From the NCBI RefSeq assembly GCF_033095965.1, contig NZ_AP026801.1, positions 372,001 to 436,000 of the forward strand: DNA of 64,000 nucleotides, in the 5' to 3' direction. The notes beneath the pieces are model-generated. The model saw only the letters and a program-made list of their open reading frames with translations, searched no databases and was not told the DNA's origin. The stretch's first letter is position 1; each line of letters begins with the position of its first letter. A program made the position numbers and the translations under genes. Shown here in pieces: positions 46,041-55,682 of the stretch. Source of the DNA: Xylocopilactobacillus apis (GTDB taxonomy: Bacteria; Bacillota; Bacilli; Lactobacillales; Lactobacillaceae).

Positions 46041-48128
46041 TTATTTTCCTTTTTCTGCTTCAATTAAAAATTGTTCCTGGATTGGAAGATATTTTTGAGC
46101 ATTTTTGTTAGATATCCGTTTGGTATAGCTTCCGTCAGACTTTTTGGTGTAGCTTTGGGTACGGTCATCCCACATGCGTTCAAATATTTTGTAAATTCTC
46201 TTTTTTAATTCTTCATCTTCAATTGGAAAGAGAGTTTCAATTCTTCGATCCAGATTTCTTGGCATCATATCGGCAGAAGAAAGAAAGCATCTAAAAGAGC
46301 CTCCCGTTTTAAAAATATAAATACGGGAATGTTCCAACAGCCTTCCAACAATCGAATGAATGTGAAGATGTCGGCTTACATTAGGAAGAAGCGGAATTGC
46401 TGTAGTTAGTCCTCGAATTAATAAATGAATTCGCACTCCTTTTGAACTGGCTTTATATAATTCTTTGATGATTTTATAGTCGGAAAAAGAATTACACTTA
46501 ATCCAAATTTCCGATTTTTCGCCTTCTTGATTTTTCTTAATAGTTCTTTTTATTTCATGTTGAAGTTTTGAACGCAGCATATTAGGGGCAATGACAAGCT
46601 TATTAAGTTTAGAAGGAAGTTCCTTTTTTCCTTCAATAAATTTAAAGATCCTTTTAATATCAGTGCAATACTTCTTTTGGGAAGTAAAAAAACTGAAATC
46701 AGTATATGATTTAGCGGTGATTTCATTATAATTTCCGGTAGCAAGATGAGCCAGCTCAATTTTTTGATCTCCCTCTTCAATAACAACTAGAGCCATTTTG
46801 CTGTGAATCTTGAGATCAGGAAAACTGGTATAAACATTAACGCCAGTCCCTCTCAAGTAATCTGCAATTTCAATGTTGTGTTCTTCATCAAATCTTGCTT
46901 TTACTTCAATTAAAGCATGGACGGTTTTACCATTTTTAGCGGCATCTGCTAAAGCTTTGACGATAGGAGAGTTTTTTGATGTGCGATAAATTGTGATGTA
47001 AATTTCAGTAACTGATGGGTTGACGGCTGCCTGTTGAAAGAAATTAGTAATTGCATCGTAACTGTCATATGGATGATGAAGGAGATAATCTTTCTTTTGA
47101 ATTTGTTCAAAAATATGTTCATCTTCCAATTCTGATAAATGGTGAGGAGAGTGTCTCTTAAAATGCAATTTTTCAGTGTTAATCTGATTATTGTCAGTAA
47201 TTTTTTTACATAATGGACTAATAAAGTCATAATCCCAGTCCCCAGAGATATGAAAAGTGTTAAGAGGATTGACCGAAAGAGCATGGGTCAAAGTTTTTAA
47301 AACCTTGCTTGGAGCATTAGCGTCCATTGCTAGGAAGATAACAGGAGAAGCCTCCCGCTTTTCAATTGCAATTTCTACCGCTTGTTCGGTATTATCAGAG
47401 TCCTTCGGTAAAGATCTGATATCCATGTCTTTTAAAATCCGGTAAAGATAAATACTTTGGGCTAAAAAGCGCCCTTTAAATTTAGTCGAAATTATGTCTT
47501 GATAGTGAGCTTTGATAATTTGTTCAAGTAAAATGAATTGATTTGACTGATCTTTGAATTTAAGAAGCCTTTCAAGAGACGGAAGTTTAAAATGGGCAAA
47601 GATATGTTTTGTTTGGTCACTAGAGCTGACCATATCAACGATAAAATACATATCGCCATTTTCCATTTCCGGCCAAGGGAGATCTTTGGGGAGAAGTTCG
47701 ATTTCAATCAGCGGGCTGATTGTTGTTTCAAAGTAGCTGTCGGCGTAAGATTTTTCGTCGTCAGTTAATTTTTGATAATCGAGAATTTTTATCCCAAGAT
47801 TTTCAAAACAATTTTTAAGTTTAGTCCAAATTTTATTTTGCCTTTTGAGCTGCTTTTTAACTAGTTTACGAACTTGGTTTAACTGAGTATTTGGGGCCAT
47901 TCCTGATTTATCAGGATGTTTATCGCCGGAATTAACTTCTCTAATTAAATTTGCAACTCTGATCATATACCACTCGTCGAGGTTTGATTGGGTAATTTTA
48001 AGGAAATTTGCGCGCTCCAAGAGCGGAATTCTTGGACTATCCGCTAAATCTAAGATTCGATCATTAAATGACAGCCAACTGATTTCCCGATTCATAAAAT
48101 CGTGTTGTCGCAAAAGAGTATCAGCCAT
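46041..48128 (-). CDS. ppk: Polyphosphate kinase 1
   Basis: Makes polyphosphate from ATP. 695 aa with the N-terminal domain (FMNREISWLSFNDRILDLA), the phospho-histidine motif in PDLKIHSKMAL, and the second PLD-like motif SSADMMPRNLDRRIE. RBS GAGGTG. Together with ppx it buffers cellular phosphate; the Pst operon is far upstream in this window. Confidence 0.96.
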   Translation of the reverse strand: MADTLLRQHDFMNREISWLSFNDRILDLADSPRIPLLERANFLKITQSNLDEWYMIRVANLIREVNSGDKHPDKSGMAPNTQLNQVRKLVKKQLKRQNKIWTKLKNCFENLGIKILDYQKLTDDEKSYADSYFETTISPLIEIELLPKDLPWPEMENGDMYFIVDMVSSSDQTKHIFAHFKLPSLERLLKFKDQSNQFILLEQIIKAHYQDIISTKFKGRFLAQSIYLYRILKDMDIRSLPKDSDNTEQAVEIAIEKREASPVIFLAMDANAPSKVLKTLTHALSVNPLNTFHISGDWDYDFISPLCKKITDNNQINTEKLHFKRHSPHHLSELEDEHIFEQIQKKDYLLHHPYDSYDAITNFFQQAAVNPSVTEIYITIYRTSKNSPIVKALADAAKNGKTVHALIEVKARFDEEHNIEIADYLRGTGVNVYTSFPDLKIHSKMALVVIEEGDQKIELAHLATGNYNEITAKSYTDFSFFTSQKKYCTDIKRIFKFIEGKKELPSKLNKLVIAPNMLRSKLQHEIKRTIKKNQEGEKSEIWIKCNSFSDYKIIKELYKASSKGVRIHLLIRGLTTAIPLLPNVSRHLHIHSIVGRLLEHSRIYIFKTGGSFRCFLSSADMMPRNLDRRIETLFPIEDEELKKRIYKIFERMWDDRTQSYTKKSDGSYTKRISNKNAQKYLPIQEQFLIEAEKGK

Positions 48129-48258
48129 TGTTCGTTCACCTCACCATCAACGTTAATCTTTACAATAACAGTATATGCTTATTTTTTTAATTAAGACCAT
48201 AATGGGTAAAAAAATTTCAAACTTTTTCTCAATGCTTTAAAATTAAGTGTCCTTGTAT

Positions 48259-48264
48259 TATAAT
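48259..48264 (+). promoter_or_regulatory. ctsR promoter -10 box
   Basis: TATAAT four bases before the CtsR operator; the -35 at 48236 is poor (TTTAAA). Confidence 0.55.
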
Positions 48265-48267
48265 GTT

Positions 48268-48284
48268 AGTCAAGTATAGTCAAG
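48268..48284 (+). promoter_or_regulatory. CtsR operator
   Basis: The direct heptad repeat AGTCAAG-TAT-AGTCAAG closely matches the CtsR box (RGTCAAA-NAN-RGTCAAA). It lies between the -10 box and the ctsR start, so CtsR should repress its own operon and release it on heat. Confidence 0.85.
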
Positions 48285-48292
48285 GAAAAACA

Positions 48293-48763
48293 ATGAGCCA
48301 ATCAAATAATTTATCAGATTTAATTGAAGAATATATAAAAAGTATTTTAAAAGAGAATTTTGAAGTCGAACTGAGAAGGCAGCAAATCGCTGATTACTTT
48401 AATGTTGTGCCTTCTCAAATAAACTATGTGATTAAGACTCGTTTTGATTCAAAACATGGTTATTATGTTGAGAGTAAACGCGGTGGTGGCGGTTACATTA
48501 GAATTGTTAAGCTGCAGTTTGTTGAATGCGGAGATCTTTTGGAAAAGGTTAAAGCTGATATTGGGTCGGTTTTAACTTTAAGTGATGCGACTACGATTGT
48601 TAATCAATTAATCAGTGAAGAAGTTATTACAGACTCTTGCGGTCGGATTATTATTTCTGCACTTGACAACGATGCCTTAGGAGATATAGAAAAACCCGTT
48701 CAAAATAAATTAAGAGCTCATATTTTAAAGTGTATTTTGACAAAGCTAGAGTATGAGAATTAG
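48293..48763 (+). CDS. ctsR: Heat-shock repressor CtsR
   Basis: Represses clp genes and loses DNA binding at high temperature. 156 aa with the winged HTH RRQQIADYFNVVPSQINYVI and the glycine-rich wing GYYVESKRGGGGYIRIV that acts as the thermosensor. The ATG 48293 with AAGG upstream is preferred over ATG 48263, which would overlap the operator. Confidence 0.95.
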   Translation: MSQSNNLSDLIEEYIKSILKENFEVELRRQQIADYFNVVPSQINYVIKTRFDSKHGYYVESKRGGGGYIRIVKLQFVECGDLLEKVKADIGSVLTLSDATTIVNQLISEEVITDSCGRIIISALDNDALGDIEKPVQNKLRAHILKCILTKLEYEN

Positions 48764-48817
48764 TTTAGTATTATAATATAGACAGTGTTTAAATTCCTCA
48801 TAGAGGAGGTTTTATTG

Positions 48818-51313
48818 ATGGATAACTTATTTACACCTAGTGCCAGAATGGTGCTGGAAATTGCACAGGAAAACGCGAAAATGTACGGTCATTATGCGGT
48901 GTCAACTGAACACTTATTATTAGCACTGGTCATTGAAACTGAAGGAATTGCTGGGAAAACATTGAGAAAACTCAACGTTAACGAAGCAGATATTCGAGAA
49001 GAGATTGATGATTTAACGGGCTTTGGTACTGGCGTAGAAAACGCGGGGATCAGTAATAATTTGGGGTACTCGCAAAAAGCTAAAGAAATTTTGGCTGTCG
49101 CAGGAGATGAGGCCAAAAGGCTGGGGGCATTAAAAATTGGAACCGAGCATATTTTGATAAGTCTTTTACGAGAAGATGATGTTTTGGCAACTCGGATTTT
49201 AGTAAATTTAGGTCTAAATCTTAACAAAACTCGTCAGCTTTTGCTTAAGAAAATGGGTATCAGTGAAGCGCCAGGAAGGACGGGTGCAAAAAGAAGACCC
49301 GTTTCTAATCCGGAAATGACAACGAATAAAAATACCAAGACTCCTACTTTAGATAAATTGGCACGAGATTTAACCGAATTAGCAAGGCAGAATAGAGTTG
49401 ATCCAGTTATTGGCCGTGAAAAAGAAGTTAAAAGAGTTATTCAAATCCTTTCTCGCAGAACCAAGAATAATCCAGTTTTAATCGGTGAACCGGGAGTTGG
49501 GAAAACTGCAATTGCTGAAGGATTAGCTGAAAAGATTGTTGCTGGAACTGTTCCAGAAGAAATGCAGGACGATCGCTTAATGATGCTTGATATGGGCTCT
49601 CTTGTTGCGGGCACTAAATATCGGGGTGAATTTGAAGACCGACTGAAAAAATTGATTAAAGAGGTTTCTAACAGCGATAACGTAATTCTTTTTATTGATG
49701 AATTGCATACATTAATTGGAGCTGGAGGAGCTGAAGGAGCAATTGACGCTTCCAATATTTTAAAGCCGGCTCTGGCTCGTGGTGAAATCCAGCTGATTGG
49801 GGCTACCACATTAGATGAATATCAAAAATATGTGGAAAAAGATGCAGCGCTTGAAAGACGTTTTGCGACGGTTCAGGTTGATGAGCCAACAATTGCTGAA
49901 ACTAAAGAGATTTTACGAGGGCTACGTTCACGGTATGAAGAACATCACTATTTAAAAATTAGTGATGAGGCAATTGATGCAGCAGTCGAACTATCTAATC
50001 GTTACATTACTAATCGATTCTTACCAGATAAGGCAATTGATTTAGTTGATGAAGCTTCAGCTAAGGTTCATTTAGCCCATGCTACTGGTTCTAAGGCCGA
50101 TTCATTAAATAAAAAGTTGCTGAAGATTGAAGCCGATAAAGAATCTGCAGTAAAAAATCAGGATTTTGAATTAGCAGCTGAAATTCGCAGAGAAGAGTTT
50201 GAACTAAAAGATAAGTTAAATCGGGCTAAGTATGGTAATAACTCTGAGCAGAAAGTGCAGGAAATTGTCGTAACTCCAGAAGACATCGCCGAAGTTGTTT
50301 CTGAATGGACCGGAGTTCCAGTCACCCAGCTCACAAAAAAAGAATCTGACCGTTTAGTGCATCTCGAAAAATTCCTTCATCAGCGAGTCATTGGACAAGA
50401 TGCAGCAGTGTCAGCCATTTCAAGAGCAATTAGAAGAACCCGCAGCGGTTTAAAAGATCCTAATCGACCAATGGGTTCATTTATGTTTCTTGGACCAACA
50501 GGTGTAGGTAAAACAGAATTAGCGAAGGCTTTAGCAGAAGCATTATTTGGTTCGGAAGATAATATTGTTCGAATTGATATGTCAGAATATATGGAGAAGT
50601 ACTCGACCAGCCGTTTAATTGGTTCGCCTCCTGGATACGTTGGTTATGAAGAAGGCGGTCAGCTGACCGAAAAAGTTAAAAACAAACCTTATTCAGTTGT
50701 TTTATTTGATGAAGTTGAAAAAGCTCACCAAGATGTCTTTAATTTGTTGTTACAAGTTTTAGATGACGGATTTTTGACTGATTCTAGAGGACGAAGGGTT
50801 GATTTTCGCAATACAATTATTATCATGACTTCAAACTTAGGTGCGACTTCTCTACGTGATGATCATGAAGTTGGATTTGGTGCTCGAAGTACTTCAACAA
50901 ATGATGTTGCAATTGAAGAGCGGATCCGAGAGGTGCTAAAAGAAACTTACCGGCCAGAGTTTTTAAATCGAATTGATGAAATTGTCATTTTCAAAGTTTT
51001 AACTAAAGATGAAATTCACCAGATCGTTAAGTTAATGGTAAAAGATTTTTCAAAACGGCTATCAGATCAAGGGATTACTTTAAAGGTTACCCCAAGTGCA
51101 ATCAGCTTAATTGCTGATAAAGGATATAATCCTGAGTATGGAGCTCGTACAATTAGAAGGACTCTGCAGACTGAACTTGAAGATTCAATGAGTGAACAGT
51201 TATTGTCCGGTGAAATTTCACGTGGTGATGTGGTAACAGTTGGAGCTCAAAAAGATAAAATAAAGTTACGTATTAAAAAATCTGAAAAGAAAAAGGATAA
51301 AATTAAAGTTTGA
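48818..51313 (+). CDS. clpC: Clp protease ATP-binding subunit ClpC
   Basis: 831-aa Hsp100 unfoldase. The N-terminal Clp repeats are followed by Walker A GEPGVGKT (first AAA module), an M-domain/UVR-like helix ([19 protein letters not shown]) and second Walker A GPTGVGKT. Normally works with ClpP. No mcsA/mcsB lies between it and ctsR. AGGAGG lies 8 bases before ATG 48818. A TATAAT at 48772-48777 might give it an extra start. Confidence 0.96.
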   Translation: MDNLFTPSARMVLEIAQENAKMYGHYAVSTEHLLLALVIETEGIAGKTLRKLNVNEADIREEIDDLTGFGTGVENAGISNNLGYSQKAKEILAVAGDEAKRLGALKIGTEHILISLLREDDVLATRILVNLGLNLNKTRQLLLKKMGISEAPGRTGAKRRPVSNPEMTTNKNTKTPTLDKLARDLTELARQNRVDPVIGREKEVKRVIQILSRRTKNNPVLIGEPGVGKTAIAEGLAEKIVAGTVPEEMQDDRLMMLDMGSLVAGTKYRGEFEDRLKKLIKEVSNSDNVILFIDELHTLIGAGGAEGAIDASNILKPALARGEIQLIGATTLDEYQKYVEKDAALERRFATVQVDEPTIAETKEILRGLRSRYEEHHYLKISDEAIDAAVELSNRYITNRFLPDKAIDLVDEASAKVHLAHATGSKADSLNKKLLKIEADKESAVKNQDFELAAEIRREEFELKDKLNRAKYGNNSEQKVQEIVVTPEDIAEVVSEWTGVPVTQLTKKESDRLVHLEKFLHQRVIGQDAAVSAISRAIRRTRSGLKDPNRPMGSFMFLGPTGVGKTELAKALAEALFGSEDNIVRIDMSEYMEKYSTSRLIGSPPGYVGYEEGGQLTEKVKNKPYSVVLFDEVEKAHQDVFNLLLQVLDDGFLTDSRGRRVDFRNTIIIMTSNLGATSLRDDHEVGFGARSTSTNDVAIEERIREVLKETYRPEFLNRIDEIVIFKVLTKDEIHQIVKLMVKDFSKRLSDQGITLKVTPSAISLIADKGYNPEYGARTIRRTLQTELEDSMSEQLLSGEISRGDVVTVGAQKDKIKLRIKKSEKKKDKIKV

Positions 51314-52245
51314 AAGATGATTCATTGATCCGATTTTCTTCCACAGTACCCGTAAAAGACATTGCGGGTACTGTTTTTGATGAGGGAATAGATGCATTAA
51401 TTATCGGGAATAATCGTTTTGGATTGCGTCTGCCCACTAGCTATGATTTAGCGGAAACGGCTGATTTAACTAAAATTGCTCATCAAAAAGGCAAGAAGAT
51501 TATTGTCGCGGCAAATGCAATTTTGCATAACGAGAAGTTACAGTCTTATCAAGAATATTTAGCAGCTCTTGATCAAATTGAAGTTGATTATGTAATGGTT
51601 GGAGATGCAGGAGCAGTTAATATTATTCAAAATAACTTTCCAAATCTAAAATTTATTTACAATGGGGAAGTATTAGACACGAACTCTGGAATGATGAATT
51701 TTTGGGGTGAAGAAGGGGCATCGTACGTTCAGTTATCGCGGGAAATCCCTTATGTTGAATTAAAAGAACTTTTGCCGAAGTTGGAAGTAAAACCCATTTT
51801 GCAGTTATTTGGTCCAATCGCAATTGAGCATTCAGGCAGAAGTCTTATTTATAATTATTTAGATTATGTTGATAAAACAAATGATTTTGCGCCTAATGAG
51901 ATTTATAAAGTATCTTTGCCTGCCCGACCGGAAGAAGAATACATCATGTTTGAAGATGAGCATGGGACCCATATGTATGCACCATATGACCTTAATTTAT
52001 TAAGTAAATTTTTGGAATTAGTCAGTATGGGTATTAACTTCTTCACATTTGACAGTAAGTTTTATGACGGAGATAATTGGCTTAATATAATAAAAATATT
52101 TGTTAAAGCACGTAATTATATTTTACAGGATCAGTTAAACGATGATCGGCTGAGTGAGTTAGAGGAAAAATTATTACAAACAGTGCCCGCAGATCGAAAA
52201 TATTCAATTGGATTTTATGATTATCAGATTGGTGATATTAAATGA
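51310..52245 (+). CDS. U32-family protein TrhP1-like (YrrN)
   Basis: 311-aa U32 protein resembling Bacillus YrrN/TrhP1, the smaller partner in prephenate-dependent 5-hydroxyuridine formation at tRNA position 34. No zinc/cysteine cluster is seen here. It starts with TTG in the last codons of clpC (4-base overlap) and overlaps the larger partner by 4 bases. Function is from family pairing and size. Confidence 0.82.
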   Translation: MKDDSLIRFSSTVPVKDIAGTVFDEGIDALIIGNNRFGLRLPTSYDLAETADLTKIAHQKGKKIIVAANAILHNEKLQSYQEYLAALDQIEVDYVMVGDAGAVNIIQNNFPNLKFIYNGEVLDTNSGMMNFWGEEGASYVQLSREIPYVELKELLPKLEVKPILQLFGPIAIEHSGRSLIYNYLDYVDKTNDFAPNEIYKVSLPARPEEEYIMFEDEHGTHMYAPYDLNLLSKFLELVSMGINFFTFDSKFYDGDNWLNIIKIFVKARNYILQDQLNDDRLSELEEKLLQTVPADRKYSIGFYDYQIGDIK

Positions 52246-53456
52246 TGAATAAACCTGAAGTATTAGTTCCAGCAGGAACACCTGAAAAATTAAAAGTAGC
52301 AATCGATTATGGAGCAGATGCAGTATATATCGGCGGAGAACGGTTAGGACTAAGATCAAGAGCTAATAATTATTCGATTAGTGATATGGCAGAAGGCGCG
52401 GCCTATGCTCATAGTCATGGAGCAAAAGTCTATCTTGCCGCTAATATTGTCTGTCATGAAAATGAATTAGAAGATAATATTTCTTATTTGACTGAGGTTC
52501 GAGATGCTGGAGTCGATGCGTTAATTGTATCTGATCCAGCAATTATTAGTGCTGTTTTAACAAAAGTACCAGGGCTTCCTGTTCATTTGTCGACCCAAGC
52601 ATCGGCAGTAAATTATGAGGCAGTAAACTTTTGGGCTAAGCATGGTCTTGAACGAGTTGTATTAGGAAGAGAGACAACTTTTGAAGAGATCAAGGAAATT
52701 AAAGAAAACACTGATGTTGAGATCGAAGCCTTTATTCAAGGAGCAATGTGTACTAGTTATTCTGGGCGCTGCGTGATGAGTAATTATATGAACAAGCGCG
52801 ATGCTAATCGGGGTGGATGTGCTCAAAACTGCCGCTTTCTTTATAATCTTGCTGATGAATCAGGCAGCTCTTTAAACGGCGATGAGATGTTTACCATGTC
52901 AGCAGTTGATATGAGTTTAATTCCAGTAATCGGTCAAATGATTTCAACAGGAGTTGACAGTCTTAAAATTGAAGGAAGGATGAAGACGATTCATTATGTC
53001 TCAACAGTTGCTAATGTATATCGAACTGCAGTTGATACATATTGTGCAGATCCAGAACATTTTGAAGTTGATCCTGCGTGGATTGATGAGTTAGCTAAAA
53101 TTTCTCAGCGCCGGATGTCCTTTGGTTTCTTTAATGGAGCTCCAACCAAAGACGATGAGTTATTTGAACATACAAAACCTGACCTCGGTTATGAGTTTAT
53201 TGGGGAGGTTAAAGGCTATCAAGATGGAAGAGTTATTATTCAGGAACGAAATAACTTTTCTGAAGGTGATGAATTAGAATTTTATGGCCCTAATTTTTAC
53301 CATTATTTAACAACGGTGAACGATCTTCAGGACGAAGATGGAATGAAAATCGAAAGAGCGAGTCATGCAATGATGATCTGTTCGATTGCAATAGACAAAG
53401 AATTACCAGTTGGTACGATGATTAGAAAGAAAAAAGCAGCTAAAGTAAGAGCCTAG
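52242..53456 (+). CDS. U32-family tRNA hydroxylation protein TrhP2-like (YrrO)
   Basis: 404-aa U32 protein with the cysteine cluster C170, C177, C193, C197 in EAFIQGAMCTSYSGRCVMSN and NRGGCAQNC, which in the family binds an iron-sulfur cluster. In Bacillus YrrO and in E. coli TrhP (YegQ) this makes ho5U34. A peptidase label for U32 is historical. It pairs with the upstream smaller gene. Confidence 0.87.
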   Translation: MMNKPEVLVPAGTPEKLKVAIDYGADAVYIGGERLGLRSRANNYSISDMAEGAAYAHSHGAKVYLAANIVCHENELEDNISYLTEVRDAGVDALIVSDPAIISAVLTKVPGLPVHLSTQASAVNYEAVNFWAKHGLERVVLGRETTFEEIKEIKENTDVEIEAFIQGAMCTSYSGRCVMSNYMNKRDANRGGCAQNCRFLYNLADESGSSLNGDEMFTMSAVDMSLIPVIGQMISTGVDSLKIEGRMKTIHYVSTVANVYRTAVDTYCADPEHFEVDPAWIDELAKISQRRMSFGFFNGAPTKDDELFEHTKPDLGYEFIGEVKGYQDGRVIIQERNNFSEGDELEFYGPNFYHYLTTVNDLQDEDGMKIERASHAMMICSIAIDKELPVGTMIRKKKAAKVRA

Positions 53457-53466
53457 AGGCACGTTA

Positions 53467-54228
53467 ATGACTAAAATTAATAAAGATCTTGTTTATGATC
53501 CAATACATGATTTAAAGTTGGATCTCTATCAAAATGAAACTAGCGGTAAAAAACAAGTGAGTATAATTTTGATTCATGGTGGAGGATGGTTTCGCGGTTC
53601 AAAAGATAACGAGACTCAACTGGCAGCCAAATTGTTGGAAGCCGGATATAACGTTATCGTTCCCGATTATCGTTTAGCACCGCCAAGTTTTTATCCAGCT
53701 CCTTTAAAGGATATGAATCAAGTTTATAATTGGATTCAGGACAAATTCCCAGAAAGTAAAATCGCAGCAGTCGGAACCTCTGTAGGTGGAACAATGGCAG
53801 TTGAACTAGCAATTAAATATGGAATTCCAGCCGTGTCGCTTTCAGGTATTTTTGATATCGAAAAATGGATTTTAAAACATCATGATGTAAAGGCTAAGCT
53901 TAGTTCTGGCAAAGGTGAAACTCCTGAAGATCAGCAAAAAATTAATGAAAGTTTCTATAAAGGCTTTATCATGAACTATCTAAATAATGATGAAAAATTA
54001 TTGGAGCAGGCAACACCCTATTATCGAGTAAAGAAGACCACGGGTCCAGTTTATTTATTTAATTCATTATCAGAATTGGCGCCATTAAGTGGAGTTTTGA
54101 AGATGGAAAAATCATTAATTAAAAAACAGGTTCCAACTTGGGTTCAATTTATACCAGGGACGGGGCATGGTGGTGACTATGCGTTGTCTGTTGTTGAGGA
54201 TATTGCAAATTTTATCGAGAAATATTAA
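53467..54228 (+). CDS. Alpha/beta hydrolase (esterase/lipase-like)
   Basis: 253-aa alpha/beta hydrolase with the oxyanion motif HGGGW (37-41), nucleophile Ser105 in GTSVGG and a late GTGHGGD supplying the His. No signal peptide. This is the pattern of kynurenine-formamidase/esterase-type enzymes; the substrate is unknown. Confidence 0.85.
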   Translation: MTKINKDLVYDPIHDLKLDLYQNETSGKKQVSIILIHGGGWFRGSKDNETQLAAKLLEAGYNVIVPDYRLAPPSFYPAPLKDMNQVYNWIQDKFPESKIAAVGTSVGGTMAVELAIKYGIPAVSLSGIFDIEKWILKHHDVKAKLSSGKGETPEDQQKINESFYKGFIMNYLNNDEKLLEQATPYYRVKKTTGPVYLFNSLSELAPLSGVLKMEKSLIKKQVPTWVQFIPGTGHGGDYALSVVEDIANFIEKY

Positions 54229-54293
54229 AAAAGACCAGTTCGTTATCACGATGGTCTTTTCGTTTGCTGATCTTTCCCCCAAGAAAGATCAGC
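54229..54293. terminator. Double hairpin, bidirectional terminator
   Basis: First stem AAAAGACCA / TGGTCTTTT (54229-54237 / 54252-54260) with A and T runs both sides; second stem GCTGATCTTTC / GAAAGATCAGC (54266-54276 / 54283-54293). It lies between convergent genes. Confidence 0.8.
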
Positions 54294-54295
54294 AC

Positions 54296-54484
54296 CTATT
54301 CATTCTCATTAAGAAATTTCATGATGTCGTTTAAAATTTGTGGATCAATCTGACCAATTCCTGCTTTTGCAGCATGAATATGTTCAACTGAAATGTGACT
54401 TGCAAAGGCGAGATCGCTATCAGTCATATTATGTTCTTTTTCAAAATTAATAATTTTTTCAACTAGTGGTGATACACCGTCCAT
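54296..54484 (-). CDS. Small helix-turn-helix-like protein
   Basis: 62 aa, acidic, predicted all-helical: MDGVSPLVEKIINFEKEHNM, then DSDLAFASHISVEHIHAAKA, which looks like a small XRE-type helix-turn-helix, and a helical end. Such tiny proteins are common in lactobacilli as hypothetical genes. A strong GGGGAG lies 8 bases upstream and it has a proper terminator. Function unknown. Confidence 0.75.
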   Translation of the reverse strand: MDGVSPLVEKIINFEKEHNMTDSDLAFASHISVEHIHAAKAGIGQIDPQILNDIMKFLNENE

Positions 54485-54593
54485 ATTTAACTCCCCTAAA
54501 TGATTTTCTTTATTTGAGTATAGCAGATTTCATGAATCTAAGTAAAACCAAGTTTAAAAAAAGTATTTCGTTAATAAAATTTACAAAAATAGA

Positions 54594-54622
54594 TTGACAA
54601 TTGCCTTATAAAATACTAGAAT
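54594..54622 (+). promoter_or_regulatory. Promoter of the rpsL-rpsG-fusA operon
   Basis: Perfect -35 TTGACA (54594-54599), 17-base spacer, -10 TAGAAT (54617-54622). It gives a leader of about 80 bases before rpsL. Confidence 0.75.
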
Positions 54623-54711
54623 TTTGTAGTGTTTTTAAGATATTGTCGAAAAAGCAAAACGCCTGGATATGTGTACCAGCAAAAAAATTAGAAAGGGATA
54701 TTAAATATTTA

Positions 54712-55125
54712 ATGCCAACTATTAACCAATTAGTACGCAAAGGCCGCAAGTCAAAGACTAGTAAATCAAAATCACCAGCTTTGAACTTCGGTTATAACAG
54801 TATGACAAAAAACTTAACCAATAATCCAGCTCCTCAAAAACGTGGAGTTGCAACTCGTGTCGGAACAATGACACCTAAAAAGCCTAACTCAGCTCTTCGT
54901 AAGTATGCCCGTGTGCGCCTCTCTAACTTAATTGAGGTTACAGCATACATTCCTGGAATTGGCCACAACTTACAGGAACATAGTGTTGTCTTAATTCGTG
55001 GAGGCCGTGTAAAAGATCTTCCCGGTGTTCGTTATCATATTATTCGTGGAACTCTTGATACAGCAGGAGTTACCGATCGTATGCAGGGCCGTTCAAAATA
55101 CGGAACTAAGCGTCCAAAGAAATAA
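54712..55125 (+). CDS. rpsL: 30S ribosomal protein S12
   Basis: 137 aa. [15 protein letters not shown] is the usual start, with [31 protein letters not shown] and [12 protein letters not shown] decoding-centre loops. The true ATG is at 54712, because an upstream in-frame extension (from 54601) would contain the promoter. The AAAGGGA site lies about 14 bases before it, further than usual. Confidence 0.97.
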   Translation: MPTINQLVRKGRKSKTSKSKSPALNFGYNSMTKNLTNNPAPQKRGVATRVGTMTPKKPNSALRKYARVRLSNLIEVTAYIPGIGHNLQEHSVVLIRGGRVKDLPGVRYHIIRGTLDTAGVTDRMQGRSKYGTKRPKK

Positions 55126-55152
55126 CATATTTTTTTCAGATAGGAGTACAGA

Positions 55153-55623
55153 ATGCCAAGAAAAGGCACAATCGTCAAACAAGATATATTGGCAGATCCA
55201 ATATATAATTCAAAATTAGTATCAAGACTTATCAATCACATGATGAAAGATGGAAAACGCGGTAAGGCTCAAAATATCCTTTATCGAGCATTTGACATCA
55301 TTCATGAACAGACTAATAAAGATCCGCTTGAAGTTTTTCAAGATGCCATGAATAATGTAATGCCTGTTCTTGAAGTTAAAGCACGCCGGATTGGTGGTTC
55401 TAACTATCAAGTACCGATTGAAGTTCGTCCTGAAAGAAGAACAACTTTAGCTTTGCGCTGGATCGTTCAGTATTCACGTCTTCGTAACGAGCGTTCAATG
55501 GATGAAAAATTAGCTCATGAAATTATGGATGCAGCTAATAATACAGGTGCATCTGTGAAGAAACGTGAAGATACACACAAAATGGCAGAAGCAAATCGTG
55601 CATTTGCTCAGTATCGTTGGTAA
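55153..55623 (+). CDS. rpsG: 30S ribosomal protein S7
   Basis: 156-aa S7, [20 protein letters not shown], a 16S rRNA 3'-major domain organiser. Usual length and position after rpsL; AGGAG upstream. Confidence 0.98.
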   Translation: MPRKGTIVKQDILADPIYNSKLVSRLINHMMKDGKRGKAQNILYRAFDIIHEQTNKDPLEVFQDAMNNVMPVLEVKARRIGGSNYQVPIEVRPERRTTLALRWIVQYSRLRNERSMDEKLAHEIMDAANNTGASVKKREDTHKMAEANRAFAQYRW

Positions 55624-55682
55624 TTTTAAATTTAAAATTATTGCTGCTTGAAGCAATGAAGGAAATGAGGAAGTAGAAAATA

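Noticed and set aside
46949-47284. 111-codon antisense-frame ORF inside ppk
   Set aside because: Same strand as ppk but another frame; no start signals and no domain.
49441-49809. 122-codon antisense open frame in clpC
   Set aside because: Shadow of the first AAA module; rich in Ser/Pro/Ile as expected for reverse-complement coding DNA.
54601-54711. N-terminal extension of S12
   Set aside because: It would be translated from within the promoter; S12 normally starts MPTINQL at 54712.
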